Part shown: positions 12,849 to 52,092 of the stretch, one piece after another
Layout of the letters: every line of letters starts with the position of its first letter
How positions within the stretch are numbered: position 1 is the first letter of the stretch
Source of the DNA: Osedax fenrisi
Lineage: Eukaryota; Annelida; Polychaeta; Sabellida; Siboglinidae
DNA: 64,000 nucleotides
NCBI GenBank assembly: GCA_964019155.1
Contig: OZ025239.1
Span: forward strand, 98,843,062-98,907,061
Reading direction: 5' to 3'
Translations under genes and position numbers: made by a program
The notes under the pieces: model-generated
What the model saw: the letters and a program-made list of their open reading frames with translations, nothing else
What the model was told of the DNA's origin: nothing
Database searches by the model: none

Positions 12849-13285
12849 GAACCCAACTAATAGTGCTTCGAAGCTTCACTCAACAAAAAATGATAGTTCA
12901 AAGTTCATTTATAAAATAATGCAAGGGTTTGAACCTGCTTCATAAATAAGTGGAAAAGTTCGAACTTGCTTCAAAAGTCTAATAATATGAGTGTTATAAA
13001 TATATATTCTATTGGTTTATAATACCACCTGATACATAATGTATCAATACTAATTTAGAATAAAGATATACAATTATGTTTTTAAATTTTAAAATTGACA
13101 ATATATATCGGCAATTCGGTCCAGTTATGAAATAATAGTCTGGGTTCGTTTTAACAAAGCTTCAGTTCGGTCAGGGACTGTTATTGTTTTTTAATGTGAG
13201 CTTCAGTTTGTATTCAAATAAGGCAAGCTTCAGTTCATATTCAAATAAGGCAAGCTTCTGTTCGGGTTCATTTCGAACACTAGGC
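12849..13285. mobile_element. Possible non-autonomous transposon with GTTCGAA/CAAGCTTC subterminal repeats
   Basis: The left end TAGTGCTTCGAAGCTTC and right end GTTCATTTCGAACACTA are loosely inverted. Between them the motifs AAGCTTCAGTTC and TTCGAACTTGCTTC recur in direct and inverted order, including two near-identical 26-bp blocks at about 13206-13256. This resembles hAT subterminal architecture. I could not define a target duplication, so the borders are approximate. Confidence 0.4.
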
Positions 13286-13402
13286 TAACACCTACCTAAT
13301 AGGAACTACCTAGTGAATTTCACTGTATTTTTATTGTATGTTCATTCATCATTATGATGTGTATTATGTATACATAATGAGCCTGTAGGCTTACCTATAG
13401 TT

Positions 13403-13403
13403 A

Positions 13404-13435
<32 letters not shown>

Positions 13436-13689
13436 TGTGGGTGTGTGTGTGTGTGTATCGATAACATTAATTATTTAGTATTATTCATGATCAAAAATGC
13501 ATATCAAAATGCATATACTATGCATATAACACGCATACCTACATGCATACCTACATGTATACCTACATGTATACTCGAGAATAATGGACTCCCTATTGGT
13601 ATATACATATTCTCGCGTGTGTAAATGTATTCGCGTGTGTGTGCATGCGTATGTGTGTGCATGTGTGCACGCGTTTGTACGTGTACGTA

Positions 13690-13735
<46 letters not shown>

Positions 13736-13820
13736 TGAGTGAATGTATGTGTATGCGTATGTGCATGCTTATGCGCATGCGTATGTGTATGCGTATGTGT
13801 GTGCGTATGTGTGTGTACAG
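13403..13820. repeat. Long alternating purine-pyrimidine region (GT, GC, AT repeats)
   Basis: A (GT)n tract at 13403-13458 is followed at 13612-13820 by GTGTGTGCATGCGTATG-like sequence and an (AT)n core (13700-13732). Strict purine-pyrimidine alternation with many GC steps is the classical requirement for left-handed Z-DNA. It abuts the GC-rich exon candidate at 13830. Confidence 0.85.
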
Positions 13821-13829
13821 ATGCTAACA

Positions 13830-14093
13830 CAGATACGCGATGACGTCACCGATATCCCTAACGTACAGGATGGTCTTACGTTGTACGATACGCAGACACG
13901 CGGCGTGCCTATTGTCTCCGCTACCCTGCTCTCGGAACAGGAACGGGTGGAGTTCGGCGATCTGCCGCAAGGTGGCCAGCTTCATGAAGCACGCGTCCAA
14001 CCGCATACGGTTTCGGCGAGTCGGCTGCACGCGGTATAAACACGCGTATCCGGTGTTCACGAAGGCCCTCAGTCCTAACTTGGGGTTATTCAT
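13830..14093 (-). CDS. Possible GC-rich exon of an unrecognised minus-strand gene
   Basis: This is an island of high GC in an AT-rich neighbourhood. The minus strand has an open frame of 89 codons with strongly C/G third positions, beginning MNNPKLGLRAFVNTGYACLY and running through RLDACFMKLATLRQIAELHP to YVRDIGDVIAYLC, then a stop. It is preceded on the same strand by a pyrimidine-rich run ending ...ccgccgag, a plausible acceptor. I could not match it to a family. Two plus-strand frames are also open across the island, so the strand is not certain; codon usage and residue composition favour minus. It could be a last exon if the stop is real. Confidence 0.4.
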
Positions 14094-14121
14094 CTCGGCG
14101 GAGTGGTTGGGGAGGGGTTAG

Positions 14122-14742
14122 TGATGGGGAGGGGTGGGTGGGCGATATTGGGAAACTGAGGGAGAACAGGCTCGCGACGATGATGATAGAACGTGTAGGC
14201 GAATATAGGTCGGCGGGAAGTATGTGTTATTCGATTAAATTTAATTTTATGAAATCAAATTCAATTCGAAATAGAAACAATACTTTTTTACAAACATATT
14301 AATCCTATCTATGCATAAAAAGAAAGTTCAAGTTCATTTAATTATTTATTTATTTATTTAAATATATGCGTTCTATGTTTAAGAAAACGGCTGGGCGGAT
14401 TAACAACATGTAAATGGCTACTAATTCTCTAGGACAGTAGTATTGTCATTGTTCGGACGCAATTATTGATTTCCACCTCTACACCTATCATAATTACGTA
14501 ACACTGTCCTTTTAGAGCTATTTTCGACCTATTTCCCTCTATCGGGAAGTCTTTTGATTTTAGAACACAATTTTTAAGAACAAAATGTTTTAAGAACAAA
14601 ATGTATGCGAATGTGAGGTGTTTCGTAAAAATGTAGTTATAATAACTTTACTTTAATTAATGCGTTCGTAAATGTCAATAAACGGTAATAACGTTTACGT
14701 TTTCGCTATATTTAACGAAGAAATTTTAAATTTTATAAACAC
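14122..14742. other. Intergenic, no gene seen
   Basis: Contains a G-rich stretch just beyond the exon candidate (14100-14160, which reads as C-rich on the minus strand) and then AT-rich sequence up to the LINE tail. Confidence 0.5.
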
Positions 14743-16465
14743 TTACTTACTTACTTGATATCCCGTGACTCGTAAATCGTAGGGGAAATCAATCGAAGAG
14801 GCATCAGCAACACGTTTTCTCCAGCCATATCTTTTGTGCACATCTTGTATTAGATCGTTTACATATCGTTTAGTCCATTTAGCAATGTTATCAATCCATT
14901 GAGATTTGGGTCGTCCTTGTTTTCGAGTTCCTTCAACAGAACCTTGCATTATAGTTTTGCACAGGTTGTCGTGTCTGGAGACATGGCCAAACCACTTCAG
15001 TTTGCGACGCTTTATCGTTTTTAGTAGAGGTTCGTAAGTTCCTAACATCATGGTTATACTATTGCGCACACACACGTTCGTAATCCTATCTTGATATTTG
15101 ATGCCAAGTAGTTTTCTGTGTGTTTTGCTTTCAAATGCAGATATTTTCTTTTGCATTGACACACTAATCGTCCATGTTTCGCAGCCAAAAGTAAGGATAG
15201 AGAGCACTAGTGATCGATATAGATTGTACTTAAGTTTAAAATTGATGTGTTTGCTGTTCCAAATTGTGTAGAGACGTATCATCGCTGAGGTAGATTGGGC
15301 AAGCCTTATTCTAATTTCATTATCACTTTTTCCATCGCTTGTAATTGTGGAGCCAAGGTAAACAAATATATCTACTTCTTCTAGCTTATTTCCATACAGT
15401 GTTATATCTACAGATTTTGCATTGTTAGAATTTATCATAACTTTGCTTTTTTTCAGCACTTATTTCCATTCCATAACGTGATGTACTCTTTGCTAATTCG
15501 TCTGTGAGATGTTGGAGTTCTGCATTGGATCCAGCTAGTAAGTCGATGTCATCAGCAAATTTTAAATTCTAAATTGGTCTACCGCCTACAGAAATAGATG
15601 TAGCATGTTTTATCTCAATTTCACTCATAATTTCTTCAAGGAATAAGTTAAATAATGTTGGTGAGAGCAGACAACCTTGACGTAATCCAACCGTTGTGTT
15701 GGGTTAGAAAAAGAACGGGCCTGCCATATTATTGAGTAGTACAGCACTTGTGGAGTTTGCATACAAAGATTTTATCATAATAATGATATCATTATTAATT
15801 CCAAATTTGCATAATGCTGACCACATCCCTTCATGATACACTCTATCAAAAGCCTTCTTGAAGTCTATAAAATTGTGATAGAGATCTTTTTGGCTATCTA
15901 GATGCTTCTCAATAATATTTCTGCAATTAAATACTTGTTCAACTGTGCTCCTTCCCTTCCTGAAACCGGCTTGCTCCTCTGGTAGCACTCGTTCAATTTG
16001 AGGATTTAATCGTTTGAGGATTATGGTTAGGAGTATTTTACTAGAATGGCATATTAGGCTAAGTGTTCTGTAATTTTTACATTTCTTAAGGTCACCTTTT
16101 TAGCTATAGGTATTATTAATGATTTTGTCCATTTGTTTGGCCATGATTTAGATACCCATGCTTTCTGGCAGATTGCTGTGAGAATTCTTATTATAGCTGT
16201 TCCTCCATGTTTGATTAATTCACTCGGTATGATATCTATACCCGGTGACTTGCCCTCCTTCAATGTTTTAATAGCGTTAACGACTTCTGACTCAATAATT
16301 GGTAGTTCATCATCTGTATCTGTATTGTGATTCTCATTATGGGCTAATACACTGGGATCAGGGTTAATAGGGTAGTTATAACGTTCTTTGCAATACTCAG
16401 TCCAGCGATTTAGTTTCAATGTATCTTCAGCTAGTGGTACTCCATAAACACTAGTGTATGTTATA
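14743..16465 (-). mobile_element. 5'-truncated non-LTR retrotransposon (LINE) with reverse transcriptase
   Basis: Read on the minus strand from about 16465, it encodes the pre-RT segment (AIKTLKEGKSPGIDIIPSEL), RT blocks LPEEQAGFRKGRSTVEQVF and FIDFKKAFDRV, the catalytic FADDIDL near 15550, and the C-terminal stretch RKLKWFGHVSRHDN...VEGTRKQGRPKSQWIDNI ending YQVSK-stop at 14743. Frame breaks occur near 16100, 15705, 15570 and 15459, so it is not functional. The apurinic endonuclease and ORF1 are missing. The stop codon is embedded in a terminal (TAAG)n-like tail with almost no 3' UTR, a layout common in RTE-like elements. The family placement is an inference; only 'LINE with RT' is certain. 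Confidence 0.88.
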
Positions 16466-16847
16466 AATAAATAAATTGTTTTCTAGAATTAAATCATTGT
16501 TTAAATCTACGTTTCTAATGATCCCACTACAAGTATAATATCCAGGCAACGCAGGGACGTATTCAGCTAGTAGATACAATATATCGTTGATATTTTATTA
16601 TAATATTCACTTATGTGAATGTGTAATATCTAGTAGTTATAGTAGATGTGGGTTAACAGTTACTTAGGCTATACGTAACCGGAAGTTAGATGTGGGTCAG
16701 TGTAGCGATATCGGAAGAGTACGCCGAATATGCACAAGTTATATTATCTTAATTATAATAATATACCTCCCTGCTTGTAATATTGTAGGATTACAAATAT
16801 AGTTGTAACTAAGTATATACACATATATATATATATTGTTGTATATT

Positions 16848-16890
<43 letters not shown>

Positions 16891-18021
16891 GTCTATATAT
16901 ATAGTTGTATACAACTTAATTAGATAATAGGTAGCATTGTTTAGCATGGTATTGTTGTGCACAACAACACATGTGAAATTCACATTGTGAATAGTGAATT
17001 AGGCATTCGGTATGGGTCAGATATTCGGATTCTACGAATATTAAAGAAATGCTAGGAATAAGATTTCACTATGTAATATATATATATAGAAAAGCTCTTT
17101 CGAATCAATAATAGAAAAATATGTATAGGCTGCAGTACTGAAAAATATAATGCGCATCGATTTATTTTATATTTAATTAGGTGTAGAGTTTTATCCTAAT
17201 ATTGCATACGGAGTTATAGGCAGTACCGCAGCCATATTGTTATAGATAGATAGATAGATAGATAGATCAAAAGTTTATTGAATTAGGTTGGTTATATATA
17301 AAGAAAGTTATAATTATATATAAACATATAATTATATAACATATCTAAAAAAATATATAAATGTGATAACAGTAAGACAAAACGACACGATACATAAAAA
17401 AACAAGAAATAAACGGAGAAGTAAAATAAAAATAAAACATTATACGAGCCGTTGACTTATACGCGGCTTTATATTAATGAGTAAGCGTCGAATATGTAGG
17501 TTAACTGAGTAACGTCGTGATAGCTATCAGACTATAGTCCTATAGGAGTATATATATAATCATTCATATATAATTCATATATGAATTGACTGTGAACAAA
17601 GATTAGATATACGGTTTGGGAAGAGCGATTAGATACGTATATGGACATATACATGATAGAGGTGTGAAATATTTGAGGCAAGAGAGTACGATGAGAAGAA
17701 TGTGCGAATTTGTATTAATATGTTGATCGAGGAGAGATGATAAAGTCTTCAATATATTGAAGTGCAATATATCAAGACCTCCTATAACCGAGGTTATAGG
17801 AGGTATTGAATATATGTAGGTTAAAGTGCATTAGAGATAAAGGTTACCTTAAGAGAATATACACTAAATAGGCATATTAATGCCGTTTACATACAACTTA
17901 AGTTTAACTTAAGAAAATTATCTTTATAGTGCTAAGGTTTTAGGTTTGGAAGTTAATGTTAACAATAAATAAATTTATAATAAAATATGTTTCTTCAGTC
18001 TTTTGCGGAATATTGAGATAT
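16466..18021. other. AT-rich stretch with microsatellites and a small hairpin
   Basis: Includes an (AT)n tract near 16850-16887 and a perfect 13-bp-arm hairpin (acctcctataacc / ggttataggaggt) at 17772-17799. No gene was recognised. Confidence 0.5.
17243..17460 (-). mobile_element. Possible 3' end of a retroelement with (ATCT)n tail
   Basis: On the minus strand a T-rich non-coding stretch leads to CAATAAACTTTTG and then (ATCT)n at 17246-17268. An AATAAA followed by a short tandem tail is a common 3' end for LINEs and SINEs. There is no coding sequence, so this is a weak call. Confidence 0.3.
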
Positions 18022-18936
18022 TGGGAAAGTAAACTAATACGGACACTTTAACAATAAATGCTCTTAATATTGTATGACTCATTATTCAAAAATTACAATA
18101 TATTAATATTATATGATTATAATCTATATATAGATATTAATGTGATTTTTAAATTGTATTTAATCTTTTAATTCTATAGATACGGGGGTCTCCGTATTCG
18201 GTGCCCATGTAAGAATACGTTACCTTGTGTTATAATACGGACACCCTATATACCAATAGATAAACTATATATTATTGATGAATCAATCAGATAAATTACA
18301 ATTACACTATTTATAATTAATTTTATGAACAATTTATTCTAATTTAATTAGTTAATAAATTGTTTATTTTATTATTTTTTAATTAATAATGCAATTTAAG
18401 TATCTAAATAATAAAAATTTTAGATTTAGCTTTATTGATGGTAATATTACATTTAATGGTTAATATTATAACGCACGCGATTTTTATAAATATTAGAATA
18501 ATTCATACGCTGCGCGATGATTGGTTATAGGGTGTCCGTATTAATACATCTAGAGTGTCCGTATTAGGGACTTATATGACCTTAGATATATGCTTATAAA
18601 TTAATGAATATTTGATAACAAATATAGAAATTATATATATAATTTTAGAATGCTTTATTTTTTAATAATATAGTATTATCGATACATTTCTATATTCTTG
18701 AGAAGGTTTTAAGTTGACATTTTTTTTTTCATAAATTTAAAAACGTAATAAAAAAAATTAGTTTATTGGATATATCAGCAATATTTTGAATGATTACAAA
18801 ATAAAAAATACTTTTTTAGACTATTTATATAATTATGAATATTTTACTCATTAAACATTTTTTTGTAGGATTTATGGTTTCTGAGATACCGAGAGTATCC
18901 GTATTCGGGCACTGTCCGTATTTGGTTACTTTCCCC
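18022..18936. mobile_element. MITE-A copy 2 (ACGGACAC family), reverse orientation
   Basis: It starts TGGGAAAGTAAACTAATACG and ends ...TTGGTTACTTTCCCC followed by TA. The order of internal blocks is the reverse of the copy at 50909-51725, including the shared AT-rich core around a 'cttgagaaggttttaa' block. Internal ATACGGACACC motifs occur in both orientations near 18180-18246 and 18533-18566. It is non-coding. Confidence 0.82.
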
Positions 18937-19874
18937 TATGTAGAACTTCTTATCGCCAGAGGGAGCTTGTTACACACCGAAGCAGCTGAAGTCCTGAAGG
19001 ACCTCTTTGTGATTTGTAATCGACATCGAGCTTCTTAAAGTTTCATAGGATAGCCTCGATTATCCAGTTCTTTTATCTGATAATAGCGTTGATAAATAGG
19101 AAGGTACTTCAAAAATTGTACATTTTTTAATTAAACATAGAATTCTGTAATTAATTATGGAAGATACCCCTAACCATTTTAATTTGTGTAAATAATAACT
19201 AGTCGAAAATCTATTAGAATATGGGATATTAAATATAATTTGAACATATACATCTACGAATAACTCGTTTAATGTTTTTTAACATAGATAGGAGATATTT
19301 TTAACCTATATATATATATATATATATATATATAGGAGCTCCTATTAAGATAATATTCCCATAATCTAATCTCTATAGAACCAAACTTTCAATAAGTCGA
19401 ATAGTTGTTGTTATTGATAAATATTTATGAATGACATTTATATTATGTAAATGATAATTAGCTGATTTACATATATATATATATATATATATATGATACA
19501 TGATCTGACAGTACTTAACAGATTATCAAATATAATATCAGAAAAATAAAATTAGAAAGAGAAATACTTAAGAGTATATATATATATATATATGAGTATT
19601 AATAATAATATGATAGAGACGTATATTATATGTGGATAATGCAATCACTCATACCACATCGGTAGGTATACCTATATGTTATCTATATAAGTACCTATAG
19701 GTTATAGGTAGGCCTACCTATCAGTATACTGATAACGTCTTACTCCCGAAAATTATACTATCTAAATGTAGGGTATAGGTATATATTTAGAGTAGGTACT
19801 GTAGTATACTCTAAATCTATAGGTATAGGTATACCCATAAACCTTGAAATGTGTTATTTTGTATATATGCGTAC

Positions 19875-19926
<52 letters not shown>

Positions 19927-19938
19927 ATACATACACAT

Positions 19939-19983
<45 letters not shown>

Positions 19984-20613
19984 TGTGTGTGTGTTTGCGT
20001 ACGCATATATTGATTCGTATAGGTTTTCGAGTAGGTAGGTAACCTATGTTCTTAGGCTAGTTGGTAGACCTGAAAACATATATTATATATTATATACCTA
20101 ACATATATTATACACATATACTTCGGGATGTAGACTTCACCCCTTAGATGTCTATGTATAATTAGGTATTATTAATATATAATTAGAGGTTAACCTCTTT
20201 AAATTATATAGTATAATACAGGTATCTAACGGGTTGTGTATATAATTATATTAAAGTATATAAATTCGATACATAGTATTACACATTCCACTATATTATA
20301 TGTATCAACTTATCAACATGACCAATGTTAGCATGACATTAAGTAGGCCTATGACATTTAAATATAATTATTAAAATCAGATATATAATGTCATATTTAG
20401 AAAGTTATACCTAGGTCTATATATTGTTAAGAATATATATATTTATAAATTCAACCATTTTCTTTATTTTTGTTTATTATTTTGACTTCCGCAAGGAGTA
20501 ATTTGATTTCTAATTTGATTATTTATATTTTGTATTTAACTTATTTATGTTAAATGTTATATACATATATACTACGAAAAATATTACCAGCGGTATAAAT
20601 TTAATACTATATA
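18937..20613. other. Upstream region of the DOCK gene
   Basis: The first 100 bp after the MITE have a short open frame (LIARGSLLHTEAAEVLKDLF) that I do not recognise and that may be chance. (AT)n tracts lie at 19309-19333, 19471-19494 and 19577-19592. The AC/GT palindrome at 19863-20010 is listed separately. I could not define a promoter. Confidence 0.45.
19863..20010. repeat. 148-bp near-perfect palindrome made of (AC)n and (GT)n arms
   Basis: The ends atatatgcgtacgcaaac and gtttgcgtacgcatatat are exact inverse complements. Between them about 55 bp of AC repeats are followed by about 55 bp of GT repeats around a central acacatgtgt. It lies roughly 600 bp upstream of the DOCK start codon. 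Confidence 0.95.
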
Positions 20614-47224
<26,611 letters not shown>

Positions 47225-49063
47225 AAGTGTGATTTATTTAATGATTTTACTTTTTATTACTTTTTATACTTGTTTTACCATTTTTATATTCGATTATTTT
47301 CAATTTTTCATTTAATCATTTAATCAAATTATCGCTTACATCATAGGTATTCAAATTAATTAATTACGTATTATTATTATATTTATTATTATTATTATTC
47401 ACAATTATGTATTATATTATTTATATATATATATATATTAAAAACAATTAGTCAAATACCACATGTGCAAGGAATAAATTCTTACAATATATCTTACCAT
47501 ATCTCTATAATATCTATTACAATATATCTTACAATATCTCTTACATTTATTTTATACACAATATCTTATATGTCTTTCCACTTATTCTCAATAGTCATAT
47601 TTACATTCACTTATTATTTGTTATCAATATTTAATTAAAATAATGTAAGTGATAATAAACTAAATTAAATATATATATAATAAAAATTAATGGAATTATA
47701 TCAGATCATATTAAATTATATACCAACTAATTGGTAATTTAAACTTCCTACTAATTTATTAAATAATTTGTATATAAAACGGTACAAATTAATTTATATT
47801 TAGAATATAATATTTAAAATCTATTATTTCAGTAATTATGAATAATTTATTATATTCAAAATTAAATAATTATGAATACAATATAATCTAGTTGTATAAC
47901 ATTTTTTTAAATAATTTAAACTAATTAACATATATAAAAAAAGAATACTTTTCAGAGATATTTTTGTAATTAATGTTATTAAATGCGATTAAAATTCCTT
48001 TACAAGTTATATATAATCATTTACTGATTGTTATCATTTATATATATATATATATATAAATAAATTTATAACCAAAGTTACACAAATAGAGAGATGGGTG
48101 AAAATATATTATCCCCTATTTTTTAAAATGTTGATTATATAATTATTGATAGTCTCATTTACGAATAACAGTGATTGTAGTTTCAGTAAAATACTGAAGA
48201 ATGAATATTAAGTAAGTGTTGTTATTCACCTTCTAATTATTTATATACATTACATTTATTAATGAAATATAGCATACAATTTATTATTTACAAATAATTA
48301 TAATTATTCTCTTAAAATAATATTAAAAGTTATTAATTATTACACATTCTAGTTCTCTCAATCTACAAAAAATCTGGTAAATTTCCCGCTTATCGTTATT
48401 GTTGATATTAATATAATGTTAAACAACAACGTATTATACATTTTGATATTAACTAATCTGCTATATCTTTATAAAGTATGTATATTTTAACTAATAGTGT
48501 AAACTATACTATACATATAGTAAATAGTGTTTTATATGATAATATGGAGTAATATTATAAGATAATGGTTCAGGTCTCGCAATATTTTCAGAAGATGAGA
48601 CATTTTTTAATTATTCGATTACATTTGTTCACATCATTTAGAAAAAATGTTTACTATTTATTAATTAGAATATACTAAATATGTATGTTGAGAAATTAAA
48701 GGGAATTTTCCTTTACTTTGGTAGTATCCTCATTTTTGTAATATTTTTAAATGTATTAAATTAGATTAACATATATAGATAATAATATAGTTCATATTTG
48801 TAATATAAATTTAAATAATATTCATTAATGATAATTATATAATAAATAATTGAAATATTACAATTTTGTAATGATTATTTTTTCGATTACAAATTTTTTT
48901 TTTTAAATACTTACACTGGTAGAATAGGTAATAATTTACACTAATATATATATAACAATGATGAAGTTTAATTTTGATTAAACAATATGTATTCAAAAAT
49001 AATGCATTACTAGACACAAATTAATAATAGTATATATATAATAGCAAATCGTTTAAAATTTAC
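47225..49063. other. AT-rich intergenic DNA after DOCK
   Basis: No exon, RNA gene or transposon terminus was recognised. (AT)n tracts lie near 47423-47440 and 48038-48057. Confidence 0.5.
47473..47478 (+). terminator. Candidate poly(A) signal of the DOCK gene
   Basis: AATAAA lies about 250 nt after the DOCK stop codon. It may be chance in this AT-rich context. Confidence 0.3.
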
Positions 49064-49266
49064 AATTTAGTAGTAGGATACCCCCTTAATGACCCCTAGT
49101 ATACTTTCAGACGAAATAGATTATGCATTTGTATCTACCAAGAAAATTCTGTATTTGTAATTGTATTAGGTATTGTACTATCTATTATAAGAAAAGAGTG
49201 TAATTGTATCTATATTAAAAGGGTTACAAAATGTATACATTTTTATGAGTATCCTGCCCAGCTCTG
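49064..49266. mobile_element. Right end of a second copy of the 5159-7687 hAT element
   Basis: Shares with 7320-7687 the block 'ggataccccctta', the repeated 'gtatttgtaattgtat' subterminal motifs, aagaaa..gtgtaattgta and the terminus ATCCTGCCCAGCTCTG. The left end is not within reach; AT-rich DNA precedes it, so the copy is truncated or strongly diverged. Confidence 0.8.
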
Positions 49267-49461
49267 ATTATAATACATTTATAAGGATTATGGTCAAAAA
49301 CTTAGCTATTTGAACGCATGTAAAATTGTTTTTTCAAATTAGTGATTTTACAATAGAGTATGATTGGCAATTATAATTAGCGTATGTCTATTTATAGACT
49401 ATAGTCATAATGATATATCATTCACGAAACTGCTATCAGTAACATATATATATATATATAT

Positions 49462-49513
49462 ATGTGCACCATAGATTTAGAGTACCAGGTACTCTAAATC
49501 TATGGTGTGCACA
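49462..49513. repeat. Near-perfect palindrome, 19-bp arms plus flanks
   Basis: The arms accatagatttagagtacc (49468-49486) and their exact complement (49488-49506) surround a single A, with gtgcac complementarity outside. A looser relative of the TAGATTTAGAGTA core forms an imperfect hairpin at 19784-19822. Confidence 0.9.
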
Positions 49514-50908
49514 TATGAAAATGGTCATTAATATTTTAAGTTTTAGTTTTTTTAAATAAATCCATTTGAATGCATTACATTTATATGAAATTATTAACAA
49601 TTAATTTAAATTATTTTAATTAAGTAATTAAATAATTTTACAAATTTAATAAATATAACTATATTTTCTTATTATAAAGTTATAAATTACAATCTACAAG
49701 ATATTGTAGAATAATTTTATTATTTATGAATTTATTATATATAAGATTATGCGAATCAAATATTTATATATATACTCCCAATCTAAACTATGTAATTATT
49801 TTAATATAGTTCCGATACCAACCACTAGATGGATACACATGTATTATTATAAGTTATATTTACTATTAATAGTTCATAAGGTAATTAATCTAATTATCAG
49901 ACTAATATACTTTTGGTATTGTAAGATATACGAATTATATTTTTTTAAATATATTTTCAAATTACGACATTTTTATGGTATTGAAAGTTTTCATATAAAT
50001 AACAATGACTGAATATATCTACTTTTGACCTATACAAATTAAGTAACATTTTCGATATCTTCAAATAGCATTTTTGCAGAACAATTACTTTTGGATATAT
50101 ATCGAATTTTTATACATATCATAATTTAAGATTATAGTAGGGTATTATTTTGTGAATTTAAATGTAAATAGACAAGAAATCTAAAAATATATTTTAGTTT
50201 TATTACCCACCACATTTGAGCTAGTGTCGTTTTTATTTCAATAATTCGTTCGATGGAAACATCTTTCTTTCGGATAATATTTATTATATCTGATTCATTA
50301 CTTGTTATTTTATTATTATATTGTTGATTTAATATTATAAAGTAACAAAATATGTATATATTACCATGGAATTTATCTTATCTAGAATATAATATTAATA
50401 ATACTTGTGGACACAGCTTGTTCTCATTTTTATTATGAATTTGTATAAATATTAGTATCTTATTATGTTATTTCAATAATTCAATATTATTTCATAATTT
50501 ATATATTAACACATGGTATCCCTTTTTCAGAATTTATTATATATATTCAGATATAACTATGCATGGGATATGTATACAACATATTTATAAATTAAAATAT
50601 AAAGATTTTAGAAGCACTGATCATGAGACAATTGTAATAAATTAGCACACCAATAATACCTCAGATCTAAGACTTTGAGTCAAAGTAATCTATATGAATA
50701 TCTCTATTCTTCAAGATGATCTATATTATACTACTTTCTGAATTTAGATATTAATATAATAATGATAATTTGATTATAAAATGTATGACAACATTTATGC
50801 TATATATATTCAATTGATATCTATTATTGGGATTATATTTACTAACACCTAGTAGCTACTATATAACATTTATTTTATAACTTATATTTAATATTTATAT
50901 AGTTTGTA
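49514..50908. other. AT-rich intergenic DNA
   Basis: An 87-codon open frame at 49749-50012 is rich in Ile/Tyr/Leu and has no recognisable motif; I regard it as chance. Nothing else was identified. Confidence 0.5.
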
Positions 50909-51725
50909 GGGGAAAGTAACCGAATACGGACACTCTCGGTATCTTAGAAACCATAAATCCTACAAAAAGATGTTTAATGAATAAAATATTAATAATTATA
51001 AAAATAGTCTTAAAAAGTATTTTTAATTTTTAATAATTAAAAATAGTGCTGATAAGTTTTTTATAGGTGCTGATTTTTTTATTACGTTTTTAAATTTATG
51101 AAAAAAAAATTCTACTTAAAACCTTCTCAATAATATACAAATGTATCGATATAAAATAAAACACTATTATTAAAAAATAAAGCATTCTAAAATTATATAT
51201 ATAATTTTTATATTTGTTATCAAATATTTATTAAGTTATAATCATATATCTAGAGGTCATATAAGTTCATAATACGGACACTCTATATATCTTAATACGG
51301 ACACCCTATATCAATCAGCGCGCAACGTATGAATTAAAAATCGCGTGCGTTATAATAGCTACCAATAAAGCTAAATCTAAAAAAAATATTATTTAGATAC
51401 TTAAGTATATTATTAATTAAAAAATAAATAAATTATTAACTAATTAAATTAGAATAAATTGTTCATAAAATTAATTATAAATAATGTAATTGTAATTTGT
51501 CTGATTGATTCATCAATAATATATTGTTTATCTAGTGTATATGGGTGGGCACCGAATACGGACACCCCCATTATCTACGGAATTAAGATTAAATAAAATT
51601 TTAAAATCACAATAATATCTATAATCATATAATGTTAATATAATGTAATTTTTGAATACAAATAATGAGTCATAAAATATTAAGACCACTTATTGTTAAA
51701 GTGTCCGTATTAGGTTACTTTCCCC
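50909..51725. mobile_element. MITE-A copy 3 (ACGGACAC family), full-length
   Basis: Left end GGGGAAAGTAACCGAATACG, right end the complement of GGGGAAAGTAACCTAATACG, about 27 bp of near-perfect TIR, with TA on each side (50907-50908, 51726-51727). The motif ATACGGACAC occurs at least five times, in both orientations (near 50923, 51272, 51294, 51554, 51700). It is non-coding and is the best reference copy for the family. Confidence 0.9.
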
Positions 51726-52053
51726 TATATAACTTATATTTTACTCAATATTTTAATTTATATATACCTACATTACATATGTAAATATATTTGACATATT
51801 CTGATACTAAATATTATTAAGAAAAGAATAAACATTAATATACTTCATGTTTCATACAATTTTATTTTAATGAATATAATATTATATTAAATGAATTCAT
51901 GATGTCATTAAAGTTCCCTCCGAATAATTTCTCTTTGATGTGTTGTTCTGTAAATATATTTTAAATAATCAATATTATAATTAATAAGTTAAGAATACTT
52001 AATTATTTAATAATTGATAATGAATGATATAAAGTACACGTGTACTTACCGCT

Positions 52054-52092
52054 GTTGTCAGGTGATGATTCACTTATTGTCTGAAGAGCTGC
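52054..52092 (-). CDS. Possible small exon on the minus strand
   Basis: On the minus strand a pyrimidine-rich acceptor (gtctgtctcctgctgcag) is followed by about 39 nt open in one frame (LQTISESSPDNSG) and then an excellent donor, CG|GTAAGTACA. The plus strand also has an acceptor-like cag and an open frame (VMIHLLSEELQQETDI), so strand and reality are both uncertain. Confidence 0.25.

Noticed and set aside
13840..14121. Plus-strand exons over the GC-rich island
   Set aside because: Two plus frames are open, but the minus frame is longer in context, has more typical composition and a pyrimidine-rich acceptor. Not excluded completely.
20592..20600. TATA box of the DOCK gene (GGTATAAAT)
   Set aside because: It lies only about 14-22 nt before the ATG, leaving almost no room for a 5' UTR, and such words are frequent in this AT-rich DNA.
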